Shown: piece by piece, positions 28,419-38,350 of the stretch | Layout of the letters: each line of letters begins with the position of its first letter | Numbering within the stretch: the first letter of the stretch is position 1 | Source of the DNA: Enterovirga sp. | Lineage (GTDB): Bacteria; Pseudomonadota; Alphaproteobacteria; Rhizobiales; Beijerinckiaceae | Length of the DNA: 48,051 nt | Assembly (NCBI RefSeq): GCF_028290205.1 | Contig: NZ_JAQGKF010000146.1 | Location: 1 to 48,051 of the forward strand | Reading direction: 5' to 3' | Translations under genes and position numbers: made by a program | Notes under the pieces: generated by a model | Database searches by the model: none | The model's input: only the letters and a program-made list of their open reading frames with translations | Told to the model about the DNA's origin: nothing

Positions 28419-29387
28419 TCACGCCCAGAGGCGTTCCTTCTGTAGGTCTTTGTACAATTCGGCGACCTGCTCGCCATAGCCGTTGAAGAGCAGCGTCGGG
28501 CGACGGTCGCCCGTGCCGAGAATGCGCTCCTCAGCCTGGCTCCAGCGCGGGTGCGGAACGGCCGGGTTCACATTGGCCCAGAAGCCGTATTCCGACGCCT
28601 GCAGTTCCTCCCAGAAGGTCTTCGGCCGCTCGGCCGTGATGGTGTTGGGGTTGATCGCCTTCACGGACTTGAAGCCGGATTTCCACGGCACCGCGAGCCG
28701 CAGCGGGGCGCCGAACTGGTTCGGCAACGGCTTGCCGTAGACGCCCGTGACCAGGAGGGCGAGGTCGTTCCTCGCCTCGTCGATGGTCAGGCCCTCGGTA
28801 TAGGGCCACGGATACCAGAACTGCTTCTGGCCCGGCGCGACCGCCTTGTCGTGGAAGGTCTGCATGACGACGTATTTCGCGGCCGAGGTCGGCTTTGCCA
28901 TGTCGACCAGCGCCCGCAGCGGAAACCCGGTCCAGGGCACGGCCATGGACCACGCCTCGACGCAGCGCATCCGGTACAGCCGCTCCTCGAGCGGCATGCG
29001 GCGGATCAGGTCGTCGAAGCCGACCTCCATCGGGGCCTCGACCAGGCCGCCGATCTTCACCGTCCAGGGCCGCGTCTTGAGCGCGTCCGAGGCGGGCGTC
29101 ACGGCCTTCGAGGTCGAGAATTCGTAGTAGTTGTTGTATTCGGCCGAGACCTTCTCGGGCGTGACCTCGCGGTCGAGCCGGAAGGCCTCGTTGCGCTTGG
29201 CCGGATAGAGGTCGGCCGTCGGGTCGCGGCCCTGCGCCTGCGCCGCCGTCCCGCCCGCGAGGCCGGTGCCCGCGATGCCCGCCCCGAGCCCCAGGGCGGC
29301 CACGAAGCGGCGGCGGTCGAGAAACACCTGTTCCGGTGTCGCCTCGCCTTCGGGGATCTCCCACCCGCGTCTCGCCTTGATCAGCAT
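28419..29387 (-). CDS. msrP: Protein-methionine-sulfoxide reductase catalytic subunit
   Basis: Periplasmic molybdoenzyme (formerly YedY) that repairs oxidised methionines in envelope proteins, 322 residues. Seen: a twin-arginine signal (DRRRFV at 24-29, then a hydrophobic stretch), and Cys142 in YRMRCVEAWSM, the expected molybdenum ligand. The ATG at 29387 follows AGGAGG; the frame is open 34 codons further upstream without family sequence. The usual membrane partner msrQ is not adjacent, so it is elsewhere in the genome or replaced. Confidence 0.95.
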   Translation of the reverse strand: MLIKARRGWEIPEGEATPEQVFLDRRRFVAALGLGAGIAGTGLAGGTAAQAQGRDPTADLYPAKRNEAFRLDREVTPEKVSAEYNNYYEFSTSKAVTPASDALKTRPWTVKIGGLVEAPMEVGFDDLIRRMPLEERLYRMRCVEAWSMAVPWTGFPLRALVDMAKPTSAAKYVVMQTFHDKAVAPGQKQFWYPWPYTEGLTIDEARNDLALLVTGVYGKPLPNQFGAPLRLAVPWKSGFKSVKAINPNTITAERPKTFWEELQASEYGFWANVNPAVPHPRWSQAEERILGTGDRRPTLLFNGYGEQVAELYKDLQKERLWA

Positions 29388-29533
29388 GGGACCTCCTGTC
29401 TGGCCGAGCCGGGGCCGACCGGCCAGCCTGTCCGACCATAGGCTTGCGGGCTGCCGATCGCATCGCGCCACGGTGCCGCGCGCGGGCACGATGCCGTGAA
29501 CAGCCGCTCGCGGCTAGGCGGCGGCGGGGCGCT

Positions 29534-31261
29534 TTATGCGGCGGCCCTTGGGGAGAGGCTGGCCGCCTCCTCCTTCAGGGCGCGCCGAAGCACCTTGCCG
29601 ACATTCGTCTTGGGCAGGCTGTCCCGGAACTCGATGTGGCGCGGCACCTTGTAGGAGGTCAGCCGCTCGCGGCACCAGGTCCGGATCTCGGCCTCGGTCA
29701 GGCCCGGCTCCGCCCGCACCACATAGGCCGTGACCTGCTCGCCCGTGGCGTCGTTCGGCAGCCCGATCACGGCCACTTCGGCCACCCCCGGGCAGGAGGC
29801 CACGACCTCCTCGACCTCGTTCGGGTAGACGTTGAAGCCGGAGACCAGGATCATGTCCTTCATCCGGTCGATGATCTTGAGCGAACCGTCGGGCAGCAGC
29901 AGCGCGACGTCTCCGGTGCGGAAATAGCCGTCCGGCGTCATCGCCTTGGCGGTCTCGTCCGGCCGGTTCCAGTAGCCCCGCATGACCTGGGGCCCCCGCA
30001 CGCAGAGTTCGCCCGGGCTGCCGGCCTGCACCTCGGTGCCGGTTTCGGGATCTCGGACCGAGACCTCCGTGGACGGCATCGGATAGCCGATGGTGCCCGT
30101 GAAGCTGTCGATGTCGAGCCGGTTCACGGTGATCACCGGCGACGTCTCGGACAGCCCGTAACCCTCGACGATGGGCCGTCCAGTGAGGGCCTTCCAGCGG
30201 TCGGCCACGGCGCCCTGGGTCGCCATGCCGCCGGACACGCAGAGCACCAGCTTCGAGAAATCCACCTCGGTGATGCCGGGCGCCCGGCTCAGCGCGCTGT
30301 ACAGCGTGTTCACGCCCGACAGGCAGGTGAAGGGCCGGCTCTTCAGCGTCTTCACGAAGCCCGGCAGGTCGCGCGGATTGGCGATCAGGAGCTGGCAGCC
30401 GCCCTTGCGGACCATGACCATGCAGCAGGCCGTGAGGGCGAAGATGTGGTACAGGGGCAGCGCCGTGACCATGACGTGCTGCGCGTCGCCGAGCGTCGGC
30501 TTCATCCAGGTGTCGCACTGGATGACATTGGCCGCCACGTTGCGGTGGGTCAGCGTGGCGCCCTTGCTGATCCCGGTCGTGCCGCCGGTGTATTGCAGGA
30601 ACGCGATGTCATCGAGCGTCACGCCGGCGGGGCGGGGCGGGGTCGCCTTCACGGCGGCGAGGGCCTCCCTGAAGCGGACCGAGCCCGGCAGATTGTAGGC
30701 TGGCACCGCCTTCTTCACGTAGCGCGACACGAGGTTGACGATCGCGCCCTTGAGCCCGAGCAGGTCGCCGGGCGTCACCACCACCACGCGGTCGAGGCTG
30801 ACCTCGCCGGTCACGGCCTCGACCGTGTGGGCGAAGTTCTCCAGCACGAACACGATGCGGGCGCCGGAATCCTTCAGCTGCAGGGCGAGTTCGCGCGGGG
30901 TGTAGAGCGGGTTGACGTTCACCACCGTCGCACCGGCGATCAACGCGCCGAAGAGGATCGCCGGATAGGCCATCACGTTCGGCAGCATAATGGCGACGCG
31001 GTCGCCCTTGCCGATGCCGGCCGATTGCAGCCAGGCCGCGACGGCGCCGGCATGCCGGGCCAGGGCCTCGTAGGTGATGCGCGTGCCGAAGCTCTCGAGG
31101 GCCGGGCGCTCCGGCCAGCGGCGCACCGTCGCGTCGAAGATGTCGACGAGCGTCCCGGCGCTGTCGGGGTCGATCATCGCCGGCACGCCCTCGGGATAGG
31201 CCGCGAGCCAAGGCTTCGGCGGGGCACCCTCGCCGGGGCGCGGCGAGACTGGCGCGGACAT
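29534..31261 (-). CDS. fadD: Long-chain acyl-CoA synthetase (AMP-forming)
   Basis: Activates a carboxylic acid to its CoA thioester through an acyl-adenylate. The 575-residue protein has the P-loop-like QYTGGTTGISKGA, the YGLSETSPV adenine segment, the YFRTGDV motif, and the C-terminal lysine in LPKTNVGKVLRRAL. Length and sequence fit medium- or long-chain fatty-acid ligases, but the chain length preferred is not visible. GGGAG precedes the ATG. It lies 101 bases downstream of the alpha/beta hydrolase on the same strand. Confidence 0.88.
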   Translation of the reverse strand: MSAPVSPRPGEGAPPKPWLAAYPEGVPAMIDPDSAGTLVDIFDATVRRWPERPALESFGTRITYEALARHAGAVAAWLQSAGIGKGDRVAIMLPNVMAYPAILFGALIAGATVVNVNPLYTPRELALQLKDSGARIVFVLENFAHTVEAVTGEVSLDRVVVVTPGDLLGLKGAIVNLVSRYVKKAVPAYNLPGSVRFREALAAVKATPPRPAGVTLDDIAFLQYTGGTTGISKGATLTHRNVAANVIQCDTWMKPTLGDAQHVMVTALPLYHIFALTACCMVMVRKGGCQLLIANPRDLPGFVKTLKSRPFTCLSGVNTLYSALSRAPGITEVDFSKLVLCVSGGMATQGAVADRWKALTGRPIVEGYGLSETSPVITVNRLDIDSFTGTIGYPMPSTEVSVRDPETGTEVQAGSPGELCVRGPQVMRGYWNRPDETAKAMTPDGYFRTGDVALLLPDGSLKIIDRMKDMILVSGFNVYPNEVEEVVASCPGVAEVAVIGLPNDATGEQVTAYVVRAEPGLTEAEIRTWCRERLTSYKVPRHIEFRDSLPKTNVGKVLRRALKEEAASLSPRAAA

Positions 31262-31362
31262 CAGGCACTCCCTCTCGCGCGTCTGTCGCGCGCATCCCGC
31301 ATCGTTCCACTGCCCGGCCGGCCGTGCAAGCGGCAGCCGGGCCGCACGCCCGGAGGGCGGCC

Positions 31363-32187
31363 TCAGGCGGGGTAGCGGGCTCCGAGGAACGCGGTCAGAT
31401 GGCGCTCCACCGCCTCGGGACGCTCCACCGGCAGGATGTGGCCGGCGCCCTCCACGAGGTGCAGTTCCGACCCGGCGATCTGCTCGGCGATCTCGCTTGC
31501 GTTCTGCGCCCCGATCACGCGGTCCTCCGTGCCGTGCAGGATCAGCGTCGGGCAGGTGACGGCGCCGAGCCGGTCGCGGACGTCGAAGCCCTTGAGAGCC
31601 CCCATGGCCGCGCCGAGCCCGGCCGCGTCGGCGGCGAGACGGTCGGCGATGAATTCCTCCACAAAGGCCGGATGATTGCGCGCGAACTCGGCCGAGAAGA
31701 CCGAGCGGGCGGCGGTTTCGGCGGCGGCCCGAGGTCCGGCGGCGCGGGCCACGCGGCCGCGCTCCTCCATCCCGGCCCAGGCCTCGTCCGAGAAGCGGCA
31801 GGCCGTTCCGAGCAGCGCCAGCGCCTTCACGCGTTCGGGCTGCTGCGCCGCGATCAGCATGGCGACCATGCCGCCCTGCGACAGCCCGACCACCGCGAGC
31901 TCATCGACGCCGCAGGCGTCGAGGGCCTGAACCCAATCGGCGGCCAGCGCCTCCATCGTGTACGGCCCGGGCGGCTTGGCCGAGCGGCCGTGCCCGCGCA
32001 TGTCTCCGGCCAGCACGCGATAGCTGCCAGAGAAGTGGCCGATCTCACGCTGCCAAAGGGCATGGCTCCAGCCGAGACCGTGCAGGAACAGGATCGGGCG
32101 ACCCTGTCCGGCCTCGGTGACGAAGATCGTCGCGTCGGCGGCCTGCACCACCCGGCCAGGCAATGCGGTGAAGAACGGGCTCGCCAT
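31363..32187 (-). CDS. Alpha/beta-fold hydrolase
   Basis: 274-residue hydrolase resembling enol-lactone hydrolases and related esterases. Seen: oxyanion-hole LFLHGLGWS, GDMRGHGRS, nucleophile elbow GLSQGG with Ser103, and the catalytic histidine in GAGHILP. An ATG at 32187 follows GGAGGG; a start nine codons earlier is possible. It is divergent from the TetR gene, whose product may control it. Substrate unknown. Confidence 0.86.
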   Translation of the reverse strand: MASPFFTALPGRVVQAADATIFVTEAGQGRPILFLHGLGWSHALWQREIGHFSGSYRVLAGDMRGHGRSAKPPGPYTMEALAADWVQALDACGVDELAVVGLSQGGMVAMLIAAQQPERVKALALLGTACRFSDEAWAGMEERGRVARAAGPRAAAETAARSVFSAEFARNHPAFVEEFIADRLAADAAGLGAAMGALKGFDVRDRLGAVTCPTLILHGTEDRVIGAQNASEIAEQIAGSELHLVEGAGHILPVERPEAVERHLTAFLGARYPA

Positions 32188-32415
32188 ACGGAAACACCCT
32201 CCGGGTAACCGCACGCGCTCTGCCGCGGCGCGGGTCGCTGCCCGGCCTGCGATCCCGGCAGGCGGTGCGCGAAGGTCGGGGGAGACGTGGACCTACGGGC
32301 CGGAACGGGGGCCGTCAACACGCCCGCGCAGCAGAGGCCAGCACGGGGCCGGCCTGCCCGCCTTTGCCGGATGGGGCGCGTTGCTCCATGTAGGGCCGCC
32401 GATCGGGATCCTGCC

Positions 32416-33018
32416 TTGAAGCCCACCAAAGACCGCATCCTCGCCGCAGCTGTCCAAGAATTCTCGCAGAACGGTTTCGGCGGGGCGCGTATCGAACGGA
32501 TCGCGGCGGCTGCGGATGCCAATCTGCGCATGCTCTACCACTACTTCGGCAACAAAGAGCAGCTCTACCTCGCCAGTCTCGAGGCTGCCTACAGCCACGT
32601 TCGGGAGGCCGAAGCCAAGTTGCGGCTGGATGAACTCGCCCCCGAGGCGGGCGTCACGCGCTTGGCGGAGTTCACCTTCGACTACTTCAGCGGCCACCCC
32701 GAATTCGTCGGGCTCCTGATCAGCGAGAACCTGGTGGGCGGCAGGCATGTGCAGCGCTCCAGCCTGGTTCCCGAGACGGCCGCGCCGCTGATCGTCAGCA
32801 TCGAAAGTCTTCTGGCCCGGGGAGCGCGGGCGGGGGTGTTTCGGGGCGGGATCGATGCCGTCCAGTTCTTCATCACCCTTCATTCGCTCTGCTACCTGCA
32901 TGTCGCCAACCGGCACACGCTCTCGTCCATGCTCCAGCGTGATCTGTCCGACCCGACATGGCTGGCCGAGCGGCGGGCGCACGTTACAGAGGTTCTCCTT
33001 CGCTACCTCAGGGCCTGA
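32416..33018 (+). CDS. TetR family transcriptional regulator
   Basis: DNA-binding helix-turn-helix at about 5-50 (DRILAAAVQEFSQNGFGGARIERIA, then LRMLYHYFGNKEQLY) and a helical ligand domain. I chose the TTG at 32416 because it gives the usual short N-terminus (KPTKDRIL); an ATG at 32371 would add 15 residues without family likeness. With TTG the protein has 200 residues. It lies between the divergent hydrolase gene and the amidohydrolase gene. A palindrome at the next promoter is a likely site for it. Confidence 0.88.
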   Translation: MKPTKDRILAAAVQEFSQNGFGGARIERIAAAADANLRMLYHYFGNKEQLYLASLEAAYSHVREAEAKLRLDELAPEAGVTRLAEFTFDYFSGHPEFVGLLISENLVGGRHVQRSSLVPETAAPLIVSIESLLARGARAGVFRGGIDAVQFFITLHSLCYLHVANRHTLSSMLQRDLSDPTWLAERRAHVTEVLLRYLRA

Positions 33019-33043
33019 CACCGCTGACGCCGATTCGGGCTCG

Positions 33044-33081
33044 TTGACGGTCTCGGCGGGGGGGCGTAAAACTTCTTTTAC
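33044..33081 (+). promoter_or_regulatory. Promoter with AT-rich operator upstream of the amidohydrolase
   Basis: TTGACG (33044-33049), a 17-base spacer and TAAAAC (33067-33072) make a good sigma-70 type promoter. The palindrome GTAAAA-CTTC-TTTTAC (33066-33081) covers the -10 element and stands out in very GC-rich surroundings. A repressor bound there would block the promoter; the TetR protein encoded just upstream is the obvious candidate. Confidence 0.55.
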
Positions 33082-33134
33082 CCGACCGCGCTGCCAGGCT
33101 GCGACCTCGCGACTGTCGGGCCGGAGGCCTCGTC

Positions 33135-34412
33135 ATGGTTCCTGACCAGCAATACGACACGTTGCTCCGCGGCGGCCGCGTCATCTGCCCCGCCTCCAAC
33201 TTCGACGCCATCGCGGATGTCGCCATCAGGGGTGGGCAGATCGCGGCGATCCAGCCCGACATCATCCCGTCCAGCGCCAAGACGGTGGTGGATGTGAGGG
33301 ACCGGCTGGTGCTTCCCGGGCTCATCGACACGCATGCGCATGTCTACCGCTACGTCACCGGCCGGTTCGGCCTGCCGGCCGACATGGTCGGCGTGGAATC
33401 CGGCGTGACCACCGTCGTGGATCAGGGCGGCCCGTCCTGCATGACCTTCCCGGGCTTCCGGCACTTCATTGCCGAGCCGGCCGAGAGCCGGGTCTATGCC
33501 TTCATGTCCACCTATCTCGTGGGCGGCCTCGAAGGGCATTACTATCCGGATCTGTACAGCCCGGACGGGGTCGACGTGAAGGCCACCGTGGCCGCGGCCA
33601 TGGCCAACCGGGACCTGGTGCGCGGCATCAAGGCTCATGCCGAGATCGGCGGCTTCGCCCGCTGGGGCATCCGGGTGATCGAACTCGCGGCCGAGATCGG
33701 GCGCGAGACGGACCTGCCGGTCTACGTGCATTTCGGCCAGCTCTGGGGCCTGCCGGAGAGCGGCACCAACGGCGAGGATGTCGACACCATCCTGGAGCGG
33801 GTCATCCCGCTGCTGCGCCCGGGAGATGTGCTGGCGCACCCGTTCACCCGCCACCCGGGCGGCTTCGTGAACCAGGAGGGCGAGGTCCACCCGGTCATTC
33901 GGGCCGCGCTCGACCGTGGCCTCAGGGTGGATGTCGGCCACGGCAGCCACTTCTCGTACCGGCTCGCCCGCAAGGCGCTTGCCGCCGGGGTCATGCCGAC
34001 CACGCTCGGGGCCGACGTGCACGGCTACAACACCCACGTGCCGGCGCCCCCCGGCACGCCGGCCGAGCATTGTGACGACGAGAACCATCCCTTTGCCGGG
34101 CAGGCCCGTTTCAGCCTCGTCCAGGCGATGAGCTCGATGATGGCGCTCGGCCTCACCCTCGAGCAGGTGGTCCCCATGGTCACCTCGCATGCTGCCGATA
34201 TGCTGGGCCTGTCCGACGAAATCGGCGCCCTCATGCCGGGCCGCGAGGCCGACATCAGCGTTCTGCGCCAGAACCACGGGCGCTTTTTGCTGCGCGATAA
34301 CGATGGCACCGAGGTGGTAGCCGAAACCCTGTTGCAGCCGGAATTCTGCCTCCGGGCGGGGCGGCGGCACGAAGCCGTGTCGCCGATCCTGCCCGAGGCC
34401 ATCGCGGCCTGA
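33135..34412 (+). CDS. Amidohydrolase/deacetylase family metal-dependent hydrolase
   Basis: 425-residue member of the amidohydrolase superfamily. Metal-site residues are visible: His67 and His69 in DTHAHVY, Lys166 in RGIKAH (likely the carbamylated bridging lysine), His199 in YVHFGQ, His235 or His240 in AHPFTRHPGG, and Asp294 in GADVHG. It resembles the family called amidohydrolase/deacetylase, members of which (Atu3266, EF0837) hydrolyse acetylated hydroxy acids in vitro. The natural substrate here is unknown. It follows the TetR gene behind its own promoter. Confidence 0.87.
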   Translation: MVPDQQYDTLLRGGRVICPASNFDAIADVAIRGGQIAAIQPDIIPSSAKTVVDVRDRLVLPGLIDTHAHVYRYVTGRFGLPADMVGVESGVTTVVDQGGPSCMTFPGFRHFIAEPAESRVYAFMSTYLVGGLEGHYYPDLYSPDGVDVKATVAAAMANRDLVRGIKAHAEIGGFARWGIRVIELAAEIGRETDLPVYVHFGQLWGLPESGTNGEDVDTILERVIPLLRPGDVLAHPFTRHPGGFVNQEGEVHPVIRAALDRGLRVDVGHGSHFSYRLARKALAAGVMPTTLGADVHGYNTHVPAPPGTPAEHCDDENHPFAGQARFSLVQAMSSMMALGLTLEQVVPMVTSHAADMLGLSDEIGALMPGREADISVLRQNHGRFLLRDNDGTEVVAETLLQPEFCLRAGRRHEAVSPILPEAIAA

Positions 34413-34419
34413 GCGGCAC

Positions 34420-34450
34420 GAGGCGGCCCGTCCCCGGACGGTGCCGCCTC
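34420..34450. terminator. Bidirectional terminator hairpin
   Basis: GAGGCGGC pairs with GCCGCCTC (8 bases) and CCGTC with GACGG (5 bases) around CCCG, with a single bulged T. It lies between the convergent amidohydrolase and Rieske genes and reaches into the Rieske stop codon. No T-run. Confidence 0.5.
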
Positions 34451-34841
34451 ACACCCGCGGCGCGATCCGCACGATCCGGAGCGGGGGATCGGCCTCGACG
34501 GCCGCCTGCTCGACCCAGACCTGCCCCCCTCGGATCTCGGTCGGGTAGACGCGGAGGCTTGGCAGGTCCCAGCCACCGCCCGAGGCCCCATCAACGAGGT
34601 TGAACGAGGCGCGGTGGCGCGGGCAGAACACGCGCCCGCCGTCCAGCCGGCCACGGCTGAGATCGGCGTATTCGTGCGGGCACAGGCGCTGGCACACGCT
34701 GACCCTCGCCCCGGTCAGGGCCAGCATGAGGCGGTGTCCCGCCACCTCGACCGGTGCAAGGGCGCCCTCGGTCAGATCGGCCAGGGTGGCGACCGCGGTC
34801 CAGCCGTCTGGGGCGGGCGGGTCGGAGCGGTCGCAGGTCAT
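34449..34841 (-). CDS. Rieske [2Fe-2S] protein
   Basis: Small soluble ferredoxin of 130 residues with the Rieske ligands Cys54-x-His56 (CPH) and Cys73-x2-His76 (CPRH), 16 residues apart. It resembles ferredoxin components of oxygenases and NirD-like proteins, but no oxygenase is in the window. It starts after GGAGG, 32 bases downstream of livF on the same strand, so it is probably the last gene of the liv operon. Its redox partner is not evident. Confidence 0.88.
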   Translation of the reverse strand: MTCDRSDPPAPDGWTAVATLADLTEGALAPVEVAGHRLMLALTGARVSVCQRLCPHEYADLSRGRLDGGRVFCPRHRASFNLVDGASGGGWDLPSLRVYPTEIRGGQVWVEQAAVEADPPLRIVRIAPRV

Positions 34842-34873
34842 GGGCCACGCCTCCGCGGCTGGCGCGGCCGGAG

Positions 34874-35564
<691 letters not shown>

Positions 35565-35578
<14 letters not shown>

Positions 35579-36359
35579 GCCGCCTCCCTTGACCGAGATA
35601 GGCCTGGATCACCTCGGGGTGACGCTGGATCTCAGACGGAACCCCGCTCGCGATGATGCGGCCCTGGTTGAGCACGACCACGCGGTCGGACACCTCCATG
35701 ACCATGCGCATGTCGTGTTCGACGAGAAGCGTCGTGATCCCGCGCGCCCGGATTTTGGCGAGGATCGCCATGAAGCTCGTGGTTTCGGTGGCGTTCATGC
35801 CCGAGACCGGCTCGTCCAAGAGAAGCAGCGCCGGGTCGGCCGCCAGCGCGATCGCCACGCCGAGGAGCCTCTGCTCGCCGTAGGGAAGGGCGTTGGCGAG
35901 CTGATCCTGGCGGCCGCCGAGGCCCACGAAATCGAGGATCTCGGCCGCGCGCTCGCAGAGGCGGCGCTGCTCGGCCCCGACGCTCGGGAGCCCGAGCAGG
36001 ACCTGAAGCGCCCCGCTCCGACCGAGGCGGTGCAGCCCGGTGAGCACGTTTTCCAGCACGGTGAGGGTGTCGAACAGGCTGGTCTTCTGGAAGGTGCGGA
36101 CGACCCCGCGGCCGGCAATTTCGTGCGGCTTCAGCCCGTTCAGCGGCTGACCCCGGAAGCTGATCGAGCCGTGGCTCGGCGCACAGAAGCCGGTGATGAT
36201 GTTGAAGGCTGTGGTCTTGCCGGCGCCGTTCGGTCCGATGAGGCTGACGACCTCACCGCTGCCGACGGAGAAGCTCAGGTCGGCGATCGCCACGAGGCCG
36301 CCGAAGCGGATGCCGATCCCGTCGAGCTTGAGGAGTTCGGTGGCGGCCGGATCGGACAT
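35565..36359 (-). CDS. livG: Branched-chain amino acid-type ABC transporter ATPase LivG
   Basis: 264-residue ATPase with Walker A GPNGAGKTT and Walker B LLLLDEP, and the LivG-typical VVRTFQKTSLFDTLTVLEN and C-terminal HPEVIQAYLG. The signature region reads NALPYGEQRLLGVA, as in LivG proteins. The ATG at 36359 shares one base with the livM stop (TGATG); the frame is open 46 codons further upstream but that part lies within livM. Confidence 0.95.
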
Positions 36360-37387
36360 CAGCTGCCTGCCGGGCTGCGGGCCGACGCGGTCGCCGCGCG
36401 TCCGCGCCGTGCCGCCCAGGCCCTGGTGACCGCCGGGACGATCCCCTCGGGAAGGAAGAACACGACCACGATCATGATGAGCCCGTAGATGATCCATTGC
36501 AGTTCGGGGCCGGCCACCTCCCGGAGCACGGGCGGGATGAAGCCGAACAGAATTCCGCCCACGATCGGCCCAAGCAGCGTTCCCTTGCCGCCTGTCACAA
36601 TCATGATGACCATGGTTACCGTGTAGATGAACAGGAAGATGTCGGGATCGATGATGCGGACGTAATGGGCATAGAAGCTGCCGGCCGCGCCGGCGATCCC
36701 GGCCGAAACCACCGCGGCGAGAACGAGGTAGCGGGTGACGTCGATCCCGACGGAGGTGGCGAGCGACTCGTTCTCCTTCAGCGCCACCATGGCCCGGCCG
36801 AGCCGCGACCGGACCAGGCGGGCGATCAGCAGGTAGGCGCCGGCCCCGATGGCGATCATCAGGAAGTAGTTCGGCAGCTTGCGGTAGAACGTGAGCTGCC
36901 AGGCGTCCGAAAGGCCGAGCGTGAAGGGCGGAATGTTGTTCAGCGCCATCGGGCCCTGGGTCAGCGAGACCCAGTTCAGGGCCACCAGCCGCGCCACCTC
37001 GGCGAAGCTGAGCGTCACGATGACGAAATAGGCACCCCGCACCTTGAAGGACAGCTTGCCGATCAGGAAGCCGAACAGGGCCGCGGTTGCGACCGCGATC
37101 ACGAAGGAGAGCCAGACCGGCTTCGGCGCCACGGTCAGCACCAAGCGGTCCGTGAACTCGAGCTGGAAACCGAGCGAGCAGAGCGCGCTCACATAGGCGC
37201 CAATGCCGAAGAAGCCGATATGCCCGAGGCTGAGCTGCCCAGTATAGCCGAGCAGCAGGTTCAGGCTCATCGCCGCGATGATGAAGATTCCGGTCGTGAT
37301 CAGGATGTGCAGCGCATACTGGTCCGTGACCACGAGCGGCACGGCCAGGAGCGCCGCGAGGCCGGCGAGGGGAGCGAGCGCGCGCAT
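36359..37387 (-). CDS. livM: Branched-chain amino acid-type ABC transporter permease LivM
   Basis: 342-residue inner-membrane permease with about nine hydrophobic segments and the family signatures LLLGYTGQLSLGHIGFFGIGAY and IVTGGKGTLLGPIVGG. Its start overlaps the livH stop by one base. Acts with LivH as the channel. Confidence 0.95.
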   Translation of the reverse strand: MRALAPLAGLAALLAVPLVVTDQYALHILITTGIFIIAAMSLNLLLGYTGQLSLGHIGFFGIGAYVSALCSLGFQLEFTDRLVLTVAPKPVWLSFVIAVATAALFGFLIGKLSFKVRGAYFVIVTLSFAEVARLVALNWVSLTQGPMALNNIPPFTLGLSDAWQLTFYRKLPNYFLMIAIGAGAYLLIARLVRSRLGRAMVALKENESLATSVGIDVTRYLVLAAVVSAGIAGAAGSFYAHYVRIIDPDIFLFIYTVTMVIMIVTGGKGTLLGPIVGGILFGFIPPVLREVAGPELQWIIYGLIMIVVVFFLPEGIVPAVTRAWAARRGRAATASARSPAGS

Positions 37388-38259
37388 CAGCTGATCCGCT
37401 CCGCGCGGCGAAACAGGCCGGTGGGCCTGAACATCAAGACCAGGATGATCAGGAGAAAGCCCATCGCGTCGCGATAGCCGGACGAGATGTAGCCGGCGCC
37501 GAGCTCTTCGACGAAGGCCAGGATGAAGCCCCCGATCGCCGCTCCGGTGAAGTTGCCCAGCCCGCCCAGGATGACGATGGCGAAGGCCTTCAGGGCGATG
37601 AGGTTGCCCATGGTGGCCGTCACCACGAAAACCGGGCCGAGCAGTGCCCCGGCGGCCGCGGCCAGGCCGGAGCCGAGCGCGAAGGTCGCCGTGTGCACGA
37701 GCCCGATGTTGATGCCCATCAGCGCCGCCGTGTCACGGTCGGCGAAGGTGGCCCGCATGGCGCGGCCGAACCGGGTGTGGTGGATCAGGCTGTGCGCGCC
37801 GATGATCAGCAGGATCGCGGCCGTGAAGACGAAGATGCGCAGCCAGTCGACCGAAACCGGGCCGACCACCAGAGGCGCGGTCGGAAACGGCGTCGGGATA
37901 GATTTGGCGACCCCGCCCCAGATCAGCTGCTCGCCGTTCTGCATGGCGATCCAGGCGCCGATCATCACGATCATCGTGGTGTCGATGTCGGAGGACCGCA
38001 GCGGCCGCAGCAGCACCACCTCGATGGCCGCCCCGAGCAGCACGCCGACCAGCGTGGCGAGGGCGAGCGCCAGGAAGAAGTTCGCCCCCGCGACCGACAC
38101 GGCGAAGAAGGTCATGTAGGCGCCGAACGTGTAGAGTTCGCCGTGGGTGAAGTTGACCACCCGCATGATCCCGAAGATCAGCGTGAGCCCGATTCCCAGC
38201 AGCGCGTAGGTGCCGCCGAGAACAAGGGCATTGGTGAGATGCTGGGAAAGCTGATCCAC
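37387..38259 (-). CDS. livH: Branched-chain amino acid-type ABC transporter permease LivH
   Basis: 290-residue permease with multiple membrane segments, the opening YALLGIGLTLIFGIMRVVNF and the signature GGLGNFTGAAIGG. It starts at GTG, 91 bases downstream of livK, with a strong hairpin in between. Confidence 0.95.
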   Translation of the reverse strand: MDQLSQHLTNALVLGGTYALLGIGLTLIFGIMRVVNFTHGELYTFGAYMTFFAVSVAGANFFLALALATLVGVLLGAAIEVVLLRPLRSSDIDTTMIVMIGAWIAMQNGEQLIWGGVAKSIPTPFPTAPLVVGPVSVDWLRIFVFTAAILLIIGAHSLIHHTRFGRAMRATFADRDTAALMGINIGLVHTATFALGSGLAAAAGALLGPVFVVTATMGNLIALKAFAIVILGGLGNFTGAAIGGFILAFVEELGAGYISSGYRDAMGFLLIILVLMFRPTGLFRRAERIS

Positions 38260-38311
38260 TGGGACGCCGCGCCTCGAGACGAGCCAAACTGACGAAAGCT
38301 GCCGTGCGGGG

Positions 38312-38337
38312 CTTGCCGCCCCGAGCGGGGCGGCAAG
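38312..38337 (-). other. Hairpin between livK and livH
   Basis: CTTGCCGCCCC and GGGGCGGCAAG form a perfect 11-base stem with a four-base loop, 13 bases after the livK stop and without a T-run. Such hairpins often protect the mRNA end of the binding-protein gene or cause partial termination, so that more LivK than LivHMGF is made. Confidence 0.65.
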
Positions 38338-38350
38338 GGACGGTCCCGGG

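Noticed and set aside
34449-34841. Rieske gene as part of a ring-hydroxylating oxygenase system
   Set aside because: No oxygenase or reductase component is present in the window; only the ferredoxin itself can be supported.
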